Positions 43,301 through 50,976 of a stretch of 64,000 nt of DNA are shown piece after piece. The stretch is from Mycobacterium sp. 852013-51886_SCH5428379 (GTDB taxonomy: Bacteria > Actinomycetota > Actinomycetes > Mycobacteriales > Mycobacteriaceae), in the NCBI RefSeq assembly GCF_001665575.1, contig NZ_LZSU01000042.1:241242-305241 (forward strand), given 5' to 3'. The position numbers and the translations under genes are program-made. Under the pieces are notes generated by a model that worked only from the letters and a program-made list of their open reading frames with translations, was not told where the DNA came from and made no database searches. The first letter of the stretch is position 1. Every line of letters begins with the position of its first letter.

Positions 43301-44006
43301 CACAGCGGAGTCCGACCCGGCCCACGTCGTCATCGGTATCGACGAACGTGAACACCGTTCGGTGGCCTTCGATTTCGCGTCGCAGCCGCATCTCCTCGTG
43401 CTCGGCGACGTCGAATGCGGAAAGACCGCGACGTTGCGAACCCTGTGCACGGAACTGGTGGACACCCTATCCCCGGACGCCGCGCAACTGCTGATCGTCG
43501 ACTTTCGCCGGACGCTGCTCGGTGTCGTCGAGGGGGCACACCTCGCCGGCTACGTGATGTCGCAGGCGGGACTGGATACGGCCATGTCCGCACTCGTCGA
43601 CCGACTCCGCGCGCGGCTTCCGGGTCCGGAGGTGACGCAGCAGCAGTTGCGGACCCGATCGTGGTGGTCGGGTCCGGAGCTCTACGTGGTGGTCGACGAT
43701 TACGACCTCGTTGCCGAGGGGCCCGGACTCGGCCCGCTGGTCAGTTGGCTGCCGCACGCCCGCGACGTCGGGCTGCATCTGATGGTGGCCCGCCGCTCCG
43801 GGGGCGCGGCGCGGGCGATGTTCGACCCGGTGCTGACGAGGCTGCGCGACCTGGGCGCCGCCGGGTTGATGATGAGCGCTGCGCCCGAGGAGGGTGTACT
43901 GCTGGGGGCGGTACGCCCGGGCCCGCTACCGCCCGGCCGCGGCATCCTGATCGCGCGCAACCAGCCCGCGCAGCCGATCCAGGTGGCGTGGTGCGATCCG
44001 CCCTGA
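40356..44006 (+). CDS. eccC4: ESX-4 FtsK/SpoIIIE-type ATPase EccC4
   Basis: EccC is the motor ATPase of type VII secretion. The 1216-residue single polypeptide has two N-terminal transmembrane helices (about residues 33-85), then three FtsK-type ATPase domains. Their Walker A motifs are GATGSGKS (411-418), GGPRSGKS (742-749) and GDVECGKT (1017-1024); the first Walker B is LVIVVDEFSEL. The third P-loop has Cys where Ser or Gly is usual. ATG 40356 has no ribosome-binding site and lies 8 bases after an ECF-type -10, so it is probably leaderless. The 3' end overlaps the next gene by 16 bases. Confidence 0.97.
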   Translation: MDVPRLAPQAPARLVVDAPPELPQASPGHPLARLLPVAMVVAAVGMMALFLSSGQAGQRGPMAGFFPLMMVMSLVGTLAYGARGTQRGGEIDRLRRDYLRYLDGIDRAAAGTAYRQHTDAHRADPDPATLWTVVGTERAWARRPGDRDFGRMRIGVGRLPLAVRLVGPDRDPAEDADPVTAQALRRLLQHRSTVDAVPLTMSVTETPVIAVAGDSSRVRALLRAAVCQLAVLHDPVDLVIAADISDVAAAEWDWLKWLPHVRPESAGAYVVTVRDGAPPDARPGTVLSVGGANPTIRIEADEVSLPDGDGGTITGRGDGLSVAEATACARRLARYRRETPKGRVGGRARTWPELLGIEDPTRLDPAIAWRPRRAADHLSVPVGLADDETPVRLDLKEAAEGGMGPHGLCVGATGSGKSEFLRTLTLGLIASHPPEELNLVLVDFKGGATFLGMERAAHVSAVITNLAEEAQLVARMRDALAGEMHRRQQLLRSAGNAVGVRDYARLRERRPELAPLPALVIVVDEFSELLTQHPDFAELFLAIGRLGRSLGMHLLLASQRLDEGRLRGLDTHLSYRVCLKTFSAAESRAVLGIPDAHTLAGTPGVAFLKTADGEVTRFRTTYVSGPPAPSPVQRAAPAVQVFTARQLAPAAEIPQAPARESQLRLLDTVLDRLTGHGTPAHQVWLPPLSGPPTLDSLLSRSPTDRTPPLTVPIGIVDSPFDQRRDLLMAELAGSAGNVAVVGGPRSGKSTALHTLMLSLAATHDPRDVQLYGLDFGGGSLSTAAGLPHVGAVAGRHEADLVRRTVNELESLVRSREMRFRRDGIESMDAYRRRRVADDPFGEVFLFVDGWAVLRGAFEHLEAPITALAAQGLSYGVHIVIATSRWADLRPALKDQLGTRIELRLGDPAESEMDRKRARQLADRPPGRGITRQGHEFVLALPQLDGRVAAGSGDAAAILRDRYAGRSAPPIAVLPELVRRRDITAESDPAHVVIGIDEREHRSVAFDFASQPHLLVLGDVECGKTATLRTLCTELVDTLSPDAAQLLIVDFRRTLLGVVEGAHLAGYVMSQAGLDTAMSALVDRLRARLPGPEVTQQQLRTRSWWSGPELYVVVDDYDLVAEGPGLGPLVSWLPHARDVGLHLMVARRSGGAARAMFDPVLTRLRDLGAAGLMMSAAPEEGVLLGAVRPGPLPPGRGILIARNQPAQPIQVAWCDPP

Positions 44007-45109
44007 CTGTCATCGAGGTCGGTCCGGCGACGGTGCGCGGCGGGCGGCCCGTCGATGACGAGACAGCCCGGGAGGCAATCGAATTCATTGACGAGGAGCT
44101 CATGCTCGTCGACGACCGTCCCCTAGCGGTAGAGGAGGTGTGGGAGGGTCTGCTGCGCACGGCGACCGGCGGCCGAGCCGCGGCGCTGGTGGTGCCGACG
44201 GGGTGGGGCGGCCGACGCGTCGACGTGGTCGCGGACGCCGCCCGCCACGTCTGCGGGGACATCGCGGTGTTCACCCGGTCCGAGGTGCTCGGGGTGTCGG
44301 CGGCCTCGGTCGTCGAAATCGACTGCGACGTGGTCATTGTGACCTCCGGCGGTGTGACGGCCGTACCGCGTAGCGGGGGCGGGACCGTCGACGCAGTGGT
44401 GCGGCGTATCGGCGGTCGCGGTCCGGTCGTCGTGGACGCGCCGACGGGAGTGGCCGATGCGGTACCGCAGGCAACTGCGATCGTCACCGCCCTGCGTACC
44501 GCCGGCGTGCAGGCCTCGATCGCGGGGCCGCATGCCGTCCGCCATGGTGTTCCGGTGCCGCGCCCCGCGCCTCGCCGCACACCGCGCCGTATCGCGGTCG
44601 CCGCCGGCGCCGTCTGCGCGGTGGCCACCGCCGGCGCGGCCGGCGTCGCGGGCAGACCCGAGCCGCCGGTCGCCGAACCGTCCGCGGTGTTCGTCGAGGG
44701 CCGACTCGGCGTGGCGCTCCCGGTCACGTGGACCGTCCGGAAGATCACCGCCGGGTCTGGATCGGCTCGGCTGCAGGTGGTTTCACCGGTCGGCGACAGT
44801 GTCGCACTGCACGTCACGCAGTCACCGCTGCCACGGCCCCAGTCGACCGGGCAGATCGCCACCACACTGCGCGCGGCGCTCGCCGCCGAGTCGGCCGAGG
44901 TGTTCACCGACTTCCTGGCCGAGGATGAGCGCGCGGGCCGCCAGGTGGTCACGTATCGCGAACACCGGGCCGGCGCGGTGATCGAGTGGATCGTGTTCGC
45001 AGATGAGCTGCTGCGGATCGCCGTGGGGTGTCAGAGCCCACCGGACCGGACCGACCTCGTACGCACCGCCTGCGACGCCGCGGTGCGCTCGGCGCACGCG
45101 GTCTTCTGA
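43991..45109 (+). CDS. Type VII secretion-associated protein (Rv3446c-like)
   Basis: The roughly 372-residue protein matches the type VII secretion-associated family found between eccC4 and esxU. Residues 1-185 look like an actin-like or nucleotide-binding half (LTVIEVGPATVRGGRPVD, ALVVPTGWGGRRVDVVADA). A transmembrane helix follows (IAVAAGAVCAVATAGAAGVA, about 200-220), then an extracytoplasmic domain with one Cys pair. GTG 43991 (alternative GTG 43988) overlaps eccC4, indicating coupling. Its function in ESX-4 is unknown. Confidence 0.88.
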   Translation: MRSALTVIEVGPATVRGGRPVDDETAREAIEFIDEELMLVDDRPLAVEEVWEGLLRTATGGRAAALVVPTGWGGRRVDVVADAARHVCGDIAVFTRSEVLGVSAASVVEIDCDVVIVTSGGVTAVPRSGGGTVDAVVRRIGGRGPVVVDAPTGVADAVPQATAIVTALRTAGVQASIAGPHAVRHGVPVPRPAPRRTPRRIAVAAGAVCAVATAGAAGVAGRPEPPVAEPSAVFVEGRLGVALPVTWTVRKITAGSGSARLQVVSPVGDSVALHVTQSPLPRPQSTGQIATTLRAALAAESAEVFTDFLAEDERAGRQVVTYREHRAGAVIEWIVFADELLRIAVGCQSPPDRTDLVRTACDAAVRSAHAVF

Positions 45110-45116
45110 ACTCGAG

Positions 45117-45143
45117 GGAACCGATCCGCGGTCGGATCCGTCA
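45117..45143 (+). promoter_or_regulatory. ECF sigma (SigM-type) promoter of esxU-esxT
   Basis: GGAAC (45117-45121), a 17-base spacer and CGTCA (45139-45143) form an ECF-type promoter 36 bases before the esxU ATG. In contrast to the eccC4 site the message has a leader with the ribosome-binding site AGAAGGGA. Confidence 0.7.
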
Positions 45144-45178
45144 AACCTGATATCGCACAACGGCAGAAGGGAACAGCG

Positions 45179-45502
45179 ATGACGACACCGATGGGCGGGG
45201 CGCTCACCACCGACCTCGAGATGATGACGGCGGTCGCCGCCACGATCGACGCCCGCAACGAGGACATCCGGGCGATGCTGCAGTCCTTCATCGGCCGCAT
45301 GGGCGATGTGCCGCCGACGGTCTGGGGCGGGGTCGCCGCCGTGCGGTTCCGTGAGGTGGTCGACCGCTGGAACGCCGAATCGCTGAAGCTGCGCACCGCA
45401 CTGGACCGGATCGCCGAGACCATGCGTGCCAATCAGCGCACCCTCGCCGCGGCGGCCGACGCCCACTCCCATCAGATCGGCGCCATCGCGACGGCGCTGT
45501 AG
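45179..45502 (+). CDS. esxU: WXG100-family protein EsxU
   Basis: The 107-residue WXG100 protein is half of the ESX-4 substrate heterodimer. The helical hairpin carries the VWGGVAAVRF turn (Trp-x-Gly) between two helices, and the length is normal for EsxU (Rv3445c). ATG 45179 follows AGAAGGGA, and esxT follows after 30 bases. Confidence 0.95.
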   Translation: MTTPMGGALTTDLEMMTAVAATIDARNEDIRAMLQSFIGRMGDVPPTVWGGVAAVRFREVVDRWNAESLKLRTALDRIAETMRANQRTLAAAADAHSHQIGAIATAL

Positions 45503-45532
45503 AGACCACCGACAGAGAAGAAGGAGTCCACG

Positions 45533-45829
45533 ATGGATCAGGTGCTGTCCTACAACTTCGACGAGATCGAGCACTCGGTCCGCCAGGAGATCCACGGCAC
45601 ACACGCCCGCCTCAACGCCGCACTCGACGAACTGCGCCGGCACGTCGCGCCACTGCAACAGCTGTGGACGAGGGAGGCGGCCGAGGCGTACCGCGTCGAA
45701 CAGGCCCGGTGGGATCAGGCCGCCGCGTCGCTGAACGAGATCCTGTTCAACCTGGGTAACGCGGTGCGCGACGGCGCCGACGACGTCGCCGCCACCGACA
45801 GCAGGGCGGCGGCCGCCTGGGGGTGGTGA
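45533..45829 (+). CDS. esxT: WXG100-family protein EsxT
   Basis: The 98-residue protein is the partner of EsxU. The sequence VLSYNFDEIEHSVRQEIHGT and LQQLWTREAAEAYRVEQARW match EsxT (Rv3444c); the turn is LWTRE rather than the classical Trp-x-Gly, as in other EsxT proteins. No C-terminal YxxxD/E export motif is evident on EsxT (it ends AAAAWGW). ATG 45533 follows AAGAAGGAG. A strong hairpin follows at 45871. Confidence 0.95.
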   Translation: MDQVLSYNFDEIEHSVRQEIHGTHARLNAALDELRRHVAPLQQLWTREAAEAYRVEQARWDQAAASLNEILFNLGNAVRDGADDVAATDSRAAAAWGW

Positions 45830-45870
45830 CGCGGCGCAGGAGGGCCCGTGTGTACAGCCCCACAGAGACT

Positions 45871-45913
45871 CTGTGCGGTCCCGTCGGGAGGGGAGGCCCG
45901 CGGGACCGCACAG
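45871..45913 (+). terminator. Hairpin terminator after esxT
   Basis: CTGTGCGGTCCCG (45871-45883) pairs perfectly with CGGGACCGCACAG (45901-45913) around a 17-base GC-rich loop, 41 bases after the esxT stop. The bases that follow (GCCGCGTTTCGGGCGTTTT) include short T runs. It separates ESX-4 from the rplM operon. Confidence 0.75.
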
Positions 45914-45930
45914 GCCGCGTTTCGGGCGTT

Positions 45931-45960
45931 TTGACCTGCACGGACGCGCGCAGGTAGGCT
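45931..45960 (+). promoter_or_regulatory. Candidate housekeeping promoter of rplM-rpsI
   Basis: TTGACC (45931-45936), an 18-base spacer and TAGGCT (45955-45960) lie right after the esxT terminator and give a leader of about 140 bases for rplM. The leader holds no obvious gene. Confidence 0.6.
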
Positions 45961-46107
45961 GCCACGTTGGTGTGCGGTGCCGTCAGGTATCCACGGGTCC
46001 TCGGGTCACGGTCGGTCGCCGGGGTTCACCCACCGTCACATCGGACCGTCACCCGGGTCACCGGGATCCCATGCGGGTGAAAACCCTCGAGTAGAGAAGG
46101 TAACGCT

Positions 46108-46547
46108 GTGTCTACGTACACGCCGAAGGCAGGTGACACCACGCGCACGTGGCATGTCATCGACGCCACGGACGTCGTGCTCGGCCGGCTCGCCGTGGAG
46201 GCAGCCAAGCTGCTGCGCGGCAAGCACAAGCCGACGTTCACGCCGAATGTCGACGGTGGCGACTTCGTCATCGTCATCAACGCCGAGAAGGTCGCCATCA
46301 GCGGCGACAAGCTCAACAACAAGTTCGCCTACCGCCACTCGGGTTACCCCGGTGGTCTGCGCCGGCGCACGATCGGCGAGCTGCTGGTCAAGCATCCCAC
46401 CCGCGTCGTGGAGAACGCGATCGTCGGAATGCTGCCGCACAACAAGCTCAGCCGCCAGGTGCAGAAGAAGCTGAAGGTGTACGCGGGTCCTAACCACCCG
46501 CACGCCGCGCAGCAGCCGGTTCCGTTCGAGATCAAGCAGGTGGCGCA

Positions 46548-46551
<4 letters not shown>
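46108..46551 (+). CDS. rplM: 50S ribosomal protein L13
   Basis: L13 is an early assembly protein of the large subunit. The 147-residue product (STYTPKAGDTTRTWHVIDAT, DVVLGRLAVEAAKLLRGKHK, YRHSGYPGGLRRRTIGELL) is canonical. It starts at GTG 46108 after AGAAGG. Its stop overlaps the rpsI start as GTGA. Confidence 0.98.
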
Positions 46552-47027
<476 letters not shown>

Positions 47028-47037
47028 TCGACCCTCG

Positions 47038-47073
47038 GAACGCCGGGTACGTCTTCGGACGTGCCCGGCGTTC
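47038..47073 (+). terminator. UUCG-capped terminator after rpsI
   Basis: A 16-base stem (GAACGCCGGGTACGTC, one T-G wobble) closes on the loop TTCG 10 bases after the rpsI stop. It is followed by TGCGTTGTGACT. It is a strong intrinsic-type terminator without a T tract. Confidence 0.8.
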
Positions 47074-47376
47074 TGCGTTGTGACTCGTCACACACCGCGA
47101 ATCCAGTAAACCGATCACGCCGCCCCCGATCCGGCCCGTTCCGCGTTGTGCGCAGGCGCTCGGCGTCAGCGACGGCCACCGGCGAGTTACTTAGGCCGTT
47201 TCGGCGCATGCCCCGATTCGCGGTGCCGGGGTTGAGTTCGGCCGCGCACTTCCGCAAGTCTCGAAAACACGGAGCACGGACGCCCTCTCGGCGTCAGCAG
47301 GAGATCCCTGCGCCCCGCGTGGTCGGTGTCGACATCCCGGCTCGGGGCGGTAGCTCCGCAACGGAAGGAGTGTTCG
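47074..47376. other. 303-base gap before the small secreted protein gene
   Basis: No gene is supported on either strand. The gap contains a GTGAC-TC-GTCAC inverted repeat (47080-47091) and two copies of CTCGGCGTCAGC near 47159 and 47287. The ribosome-binding site GGAAGGAG of the next gene is at its right end. Confidence 0.4.
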
Positions 47377-47847
47377 ATGACGGACATCATGAAGAACTTC
47401 AAGACCCTCGCCGCCGGAACCGTCCTCGGTGGTTCGGTGCTGTTCACCGCCGGTCTCGGACTGGCCAACGCGCAGCCCGCAGAGCCCACCCAGGCGCCGG
47501 ACGACTCGGTGACCGTCGCCGTCGGCGGCGTGCCGATCCTGGAGAGCGTGTCGACCGACACCGCGGCGACCGCCGCAGGCGCCATCTGCGGCGCCGAGGC
47601 CCCCGAGGTCACCGCCATGGCGGAGAGCGTGGACATCGCCGGCACCCCGCAGACCGTGTGCAGCGGCCTGCCCGGTGGCGAGCTGGCGATCCAGAACGCC
47701 GGCCTGAGCACCCAGGCGCCCGAGGGCACCGGCCCGATCGTGACCCCGGGTGCTGCGGAAGCCGTTCCGGGCCAGCCGCAGGACAGCCAGAGCGTCGAGC
47801 CGGCTGACGTCGCGCCGGTCGAGACGGTTCCGGGCCAGACCGGATAA
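47377..47847 (+). CDS. Small secreted Ala/Pro-rich protein
   Basis: The 156-residue product has a clear Sec signal peptide (positively charged MTDIMKNFK, hydrophobic core, ANA cleavage near residue 33). The mature protein is about 123 residues, acidic, rich in Ala, Pro, Val and Gly, with two cysteines (GAICGAE and TVCSGLP) that could form one disulfide. The C-terminus repeats PGQPQ- and PGQTG-type motifs. ATG 47377 follows GGAAGGAG. It has its own terminator. I recognise no family, and M. tuberculosis has no gene between rpsI and glmM. Confidence 0.85.
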   Translation: MTDIMKNFKTLAAGTVLGGSVLFTAGLGLANAQPAEPTQAPDDSVTVAVGGVPILESVSTDTAATAAGAICGAEAPEVTAMAESVDIAGTPQTVCSGLPGGELAIQNAGLSTQAPEGTGPIVTPGAAEAVPGQPQDSQSVEPADVAPVETVPGQTG

Positions 47848-47862
47848 TCGACTGAACCACCG

Positions 47863-47894
47863 CACCGCCCGCGTCCACCCGGACGCGGGCGGTG
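47863..47894 (+). terminator. Perfect 14-bp hairpin terminator after the secreted protein gene
   Basis: CACCGCCCGCGTCC pairs exactly with GGACGCGGGCGGTG around ACCC, 15 bases after the stop, followed by TGTCGTTTCGG. Confidence 0.78.
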
Positions 47895-47979
47895 TGTCGT
47901 TTCGGCCGCATCTGCGGATTTGATGGATTCTGACCAGGAGGGTTGTGTTCGACGAACCCCATTGTGAAAGGTTTGTCCG

Positions 47980-49317
47980 ATGGCTCGACTGTTCGGCACC
48001 GACGGCGTGCGCGGAGTCGCCAACCGTGATCTGACCGCAGAGCTGGCGCTCGCGCTGGGCTCGGCGGCGGCGCGCAGACTCGCCTCCGGCAGCCATGCCC
48101 GCCGCCGTGTCGCCGTCGTCGGACGCGATCCCCGCGCCAGCGGTGAAATGCTCGAGGCGGCGGTCATCGCCGGCATCACCAGTGAAGGTGTGGACGTGTT
48201 GCGCGCCGGGGTGCTGCCGACCCCCGCGGTGGCCTATCTGACGAGCGCGTACGACGCCGACTTCGGCGTGATGATCTCCGCGTCGCACAACCCGATGCCC
48301 GACAACGGCATCAAGATCTTCGGACCCGGTGGCCACAAGCTCGACGACGACACCGAGGACCGCATCACCGACCTCGTCCAGCAGGGGCCCGGGCAGCGAC
48401 CCGTGGGTGCAGGCATCGGCCGGGTCGTGGACGCCCCCGACGCACTGGACCGCTATCTGCGGCACGTGGGCAAGGCGGTGACGTCCCGGCTCGACGCGCT
48501 GACCGTGGTCGTCGACTGCGCCCACGGCGCCGCCTCGGTCGCCGCGCCCCGGGCCTACCGTGCCGCCGGCGCCAACGTGCTGACCATCAACGCCGACCCC
48601 GACGGCCTCAACATCAACGAGCGCTGCGGTTCCACCCACATGGAGACCCTGCAGTCCGCCGTCGTGTCCTACGGCGCCGATCTCGGGCTGGCACACGACG
48701 GCGACGCCGACCGCTGCCTGGCCGTCGACGCCCACGGCCGGGTCATCGACGGTGACGCCATCATGGTGGTGCTGGCACTGGCCATGCGGGAGGCCGGCGA
48801 GCTGGCCGCCGACACCCTCGTCACGACCGTCATGAGCAATCTCGGCCTGCATCTGGCCATGCGCGACGCCGGTATCGAAGTCCGCACGACCGGCGTCGGG
48901 GACCGCTACGTACTCGAGGAACTGCGGGCCGGGTCGTACGCGCTCGGCGGCGAACAATCCGGCCACATCGTCATGCCGGCGTTCGGCACGACCGGCGACG
49001 GCATCCTGACCGGTCTGCGGCTGATGTCGCGCATGGCGCAGACCCGCTCGACGCTGGCCGAACTCGCCGCGCCGATGCAGACGCTGCCGCAGGTCCTGAT
49101 CAACGTCGCCGTCGCAGACAAGGCCACCGTCGCCGAGGCGCCGTCGGTGCGCACCGCCGTGGCCAAGGCCGAAGCCGAACTCGGCGACAGCGGCCGCATC
49201 CTGCTGCGCCCGTCCGGTACCGAACAGGTGGTCCGGGTGATGGTGGAGGCCGCCGACGAGGACACCGCCCGTCAGCTCGCGGTCCGCGTCGCGGAATCGG
49301 TCAGCGAACAGAGCTGA
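47980..49317 (+). CDS. glmM: Phosphoglucosamine mutase
   Basis: GlmM converts glucosamine-6-phosphate to glucosamine-1-phosphate for UDP-GlcNAc and peptidoglycan synthesis. The 445-residue enzyme has the N-terminal ARLFGTDGVRGVANRDLTAE, the phosphorylated Ser102 in MISASHNPMPDNG, the Mg-binding AHDGDADRC, and the phosphate-binding LLRPSGTEQVVRVMVEA. ATG 47980 follows a weak AAAGG. GlmS, which makes its substrate, is encoded 3.7 kb downstream at 53032. Matches Rv3441c (mrsA). Confidence 0.98.
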   Translation: MARLFGTDGVRGVANRDLTAELALALGSAAARRLASGSHARRRVAVVGRDPRASGEMLEAAVIAGITSEGVDVLRAGVLPTPAVAYLTSAYDADFGVMISASHNPMPDNGIKIFGPGGHKLDDDTEDRITDLVQQGPGQRPVGAGIGRVVDAPDALDRYLRHVGKAVTSRLDALTVVVDCAHGAASVAAPRAYRAAGANVLTINADPDGLNINERCGSTHMETLQSAVVSYGADLGLAHDGDADRCLAVDAHGRVIDGDAIMVVLALAMREAGELAADTLVTTVMSNLGLHLAMRDAGIEVRTTGVGDRYVLEELRAGSYALGGEQSGHIVMPAFGTTGDGILTGLRLMSRMAQTRSTLAELAAPMQTLPQVLINVAVADKATVAEAPSVRTAVAKAEAELGDSGRILLRPSGTEQVVRVMVEAADEDTARQLAVRVAESVSEQS

Positions 49318-49325
49318 CCCGGCAG

Positions 49326-49352
49326 GGAACCGCGGCGGGGCGCATCGCGTCC
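49326..49352 (+). promoter_or_regulatory. ECF sigma (SigM-type) promoter of the 49361-50976 gene pair
   Basis: GGAAC (49326-49330), a 17-base spacer and CGTCC (49348-49352) are placed exactly as at eccC4: CGTC starts 13 bases before the ATG, and the -35 is preceded by CAGG. A leaderless message is predicted. Confidence 0.72.
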
Positions 49353-49360
49353 AATCTGAC

Positions 49361-49666
49361 ATGGGAGCAGTCCACGCCGCCCGCGTCGATCACGCCGCAC
49401 TCATCGCCGTCGCCGGCCGGTACGAGGCCGCGGCCGAACTCGTCGACGCCGCCGTGCGCACACACCTGTCCGCGCTGTCGTTCGACGGGTCGGTGGCCGG
49501 ACGCGCCTACAGCACCTCCGGAGACGCGCTGCGCAACGCGGTCGACGGTGTGGTGGGTTCGCTGCGGGACTGGACCCGCTCGGCGACCGGGATCGCCGCC
49601 GCCCTGCGGCGCACCGCCGATCAGTACGCCGAGGCCGACGCGCGTGCCGCGTCGCGGCTGCTGTGA
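49361..49666 (+). CDS. Small helical WXG100-like protein (Rv3440c-like)
   Basis: The 101-residue, mostly helical protein resembles the ESX-associated family next to glmM in M. tuberculosis (Rv3440c). It contains two predicted helices separated near LSFDGSVAGRAYS, in place of the WXG turn, and the second has LRDWTRSATGIAAALRRTAD. ATG 49361 lies 8 bases after an ECF-type -10. Its stop overlaps the next start as GTGA. Co-regulation with ESX-4 suggests a secreted substrate or chaperone (inference). Confidence 0.85.
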   Translation: MGAVHAARVDHAALIAVAGRYEAAAELVDAAVRTHLSALSFDGSVAGRAYSTSGDALRNAVDGVVGSLRDWTRSATGIAAALRRTADQYAEADARAASRLL

Positions 49667-50976
49667 CCGACGTGACGGGGCGGCTCGCCCAGGGGGAGGC
49701 CGCCGTCGAACACCTCGCCAGCTACTCGGCAGCGTGCGCGGCACTCGGTGCGACAGACCCGGGACTCGCCGGCCGATTACACGAGACCTATGCGCGTGAG
49801 GCTGGACTGGACCTGCGCGCCCTCGACGCCGATCACGCCGCACTCACCGCGGCCGCCGCGACCGTCGGCGAGGCGCTGGCCGTGCAGGACGGCCAGCTCG
49901 CCGCGCTGAGCTCGGCCTGGGACGGCGCCGCAGCCGACGGCTCACTGGAGGTGCTACGCCGCCACGGCGAGGCATCGGCGCAGGCCGCGACCGCGCTGGG
50001 CACCGCCGCCGAGTCGATGGCCCAGTTGCGCGACGCGTTGTGGGGCATCGTCGACGCCAAGGTCGACGCCACCCAGTCTCTCGACGCCCGCACCGAAGGC
50101 GTGCGAGGTGACTGGCTGTCCGCCGCCGAGACCGTCACGACCGGCGCAGGGGACCGGTCGGCGGCCAGCGAGCTCGTCGATCAGCAGGTCACCCCGTTCG
50201 TCGCCCGCGATGTGGCGGCCGATCTCGTCGCCGCGCTGGAGGAAGCGAGCGACGCGATCCGACGGAGCTTCGACTCCGCGATCGCCACCGTCCGCGATGA
50301 ACCTGTCGAGACATTCCCCGCGGCCTCGGGCGGCGGCGGGTGGTCAGCGGGTGCTGCCGGGCCGGGCGTCGGCAGCGCTCCACCCTGGACACCGGCCGGC
50401 GCGTCCCCGGTCCTGCCGCCCGCCCCGGCGCCGTCCGCCGCCGTCTCGGAGCCCGCTGCCGCGACGGTGCCGCCCCCGGCGGCGCCGATGTCGATGCCCG
50501 GAGGTGCCGGGCTGCCCGACCTGGGGTCGGGGATGGCGGGTCTGTCCGGGCTGGGGAAGCAGCTCGGTGAGCTGTTCGGCGGGTTGCTGCCGTCCGGCGA
50601 CGATCTCGGTGACACTGCGGAGCCCGAGGACACCGAGGAGCCCGAAGAACTCGAAGAACTGGAGGAGGACGAACCGGAGGAGGACGACGAAGAAGCGGCG
50701 GAAGACGAGGAAGCAGAGGAAGAAGAGGACGTGCCCCCCGACGAACCGCCGTCCGAACCCACGCCCGAACCGCCTGCCGACCCGGCGCCGGCGGACGCGG
50801 CGCCCGTCGCAGAGCAGGACCCAGGCCTACCGGAACCTCCGGCACCCACACCCGCTCCGTCGGCACCCGTCCCGGACGCCGCACCCACCGAGCCGCCACC
50901 GGCGACGCCGTGCGAGATCGCCGCGGACGAGCTCCCGCAGGCCGGCGAGGAAGCGCCTACGGCAGCAGCGCGGTGA
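49663..50976 (+). CDS. WXG100-like protein with acidic and Pro-rich tail (Rv3439c-like)
   Basis: The 437-residue product has an N-terminal helical region (about 1-220) that includes a Trp-x-Gly turn (LSSAWDGAAADGSLEVLRRH), then a low-complexity Ala/Pro/Gly linker, a segment of almost pure Glu/Asp (about residues 322-360), and a Pro/Glu/Ala-rich tail. No signal peptide or membrane helix is seen, so if exported it would go through a type VII system. Matches Rv3439c by position and layout. GTG 49663 overlaps the upstream gene; the 3' end overlaps the convergent LLM gene by 20 bases. Confidence 0.87.
   Translation: MTDVTGRLAQGEAAVEHLASYSAACAALGATDPGLAGRLHETYAREAGLDLRALDADHAALTAAAATVGEALAVQDGQLAALSSAWDGAAADGSLEVLRRHGEASAQAATALGTAAESMAQLRDALWGIVDAKVDATQSLDARTEGVRGDWLSAAETVTTGAGDRSAASELVDQQVTPFVARDVAADLVAALEEASDAIRRSFDSAIATVRDEPVETFPAASGGGGWSAGAAGPGVGSAPPWTPAGASPVLPPAPAPSAAVSEPAAATVPPPAAPMSMPGGAGLPDLGSGMAGLSGLGKQLGELFGGLLPSGDDLGDTAEPEDTEEPEELEELEEDEPEEDDEEAAEDEEAEEEEDVPPDEPPSEPTPEPPADPAPADAAPVAEQDPGLPEPPAPTPAPSAPVPDAAPTEPPPATPCEIAADELPQAGEEAPTAAAR

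Noticed and set aside
47191..49362. Long minus-strand open frame over the secreted protein gene and glmM
   Set aside because: Low-complexity Asp/Gly/Val/His composition and full overlap with glmM show it to be a shadow.
50620..50730. GAA/GAG/GAC-rich stretch that looks like a DNA repeat
   Set aside because: It is codon-level low complexity for a Glu/Asp run in the Rv3439c-like protein, with no regular repeat unit or spacer; not a CRISPR or tandem repeat locus.
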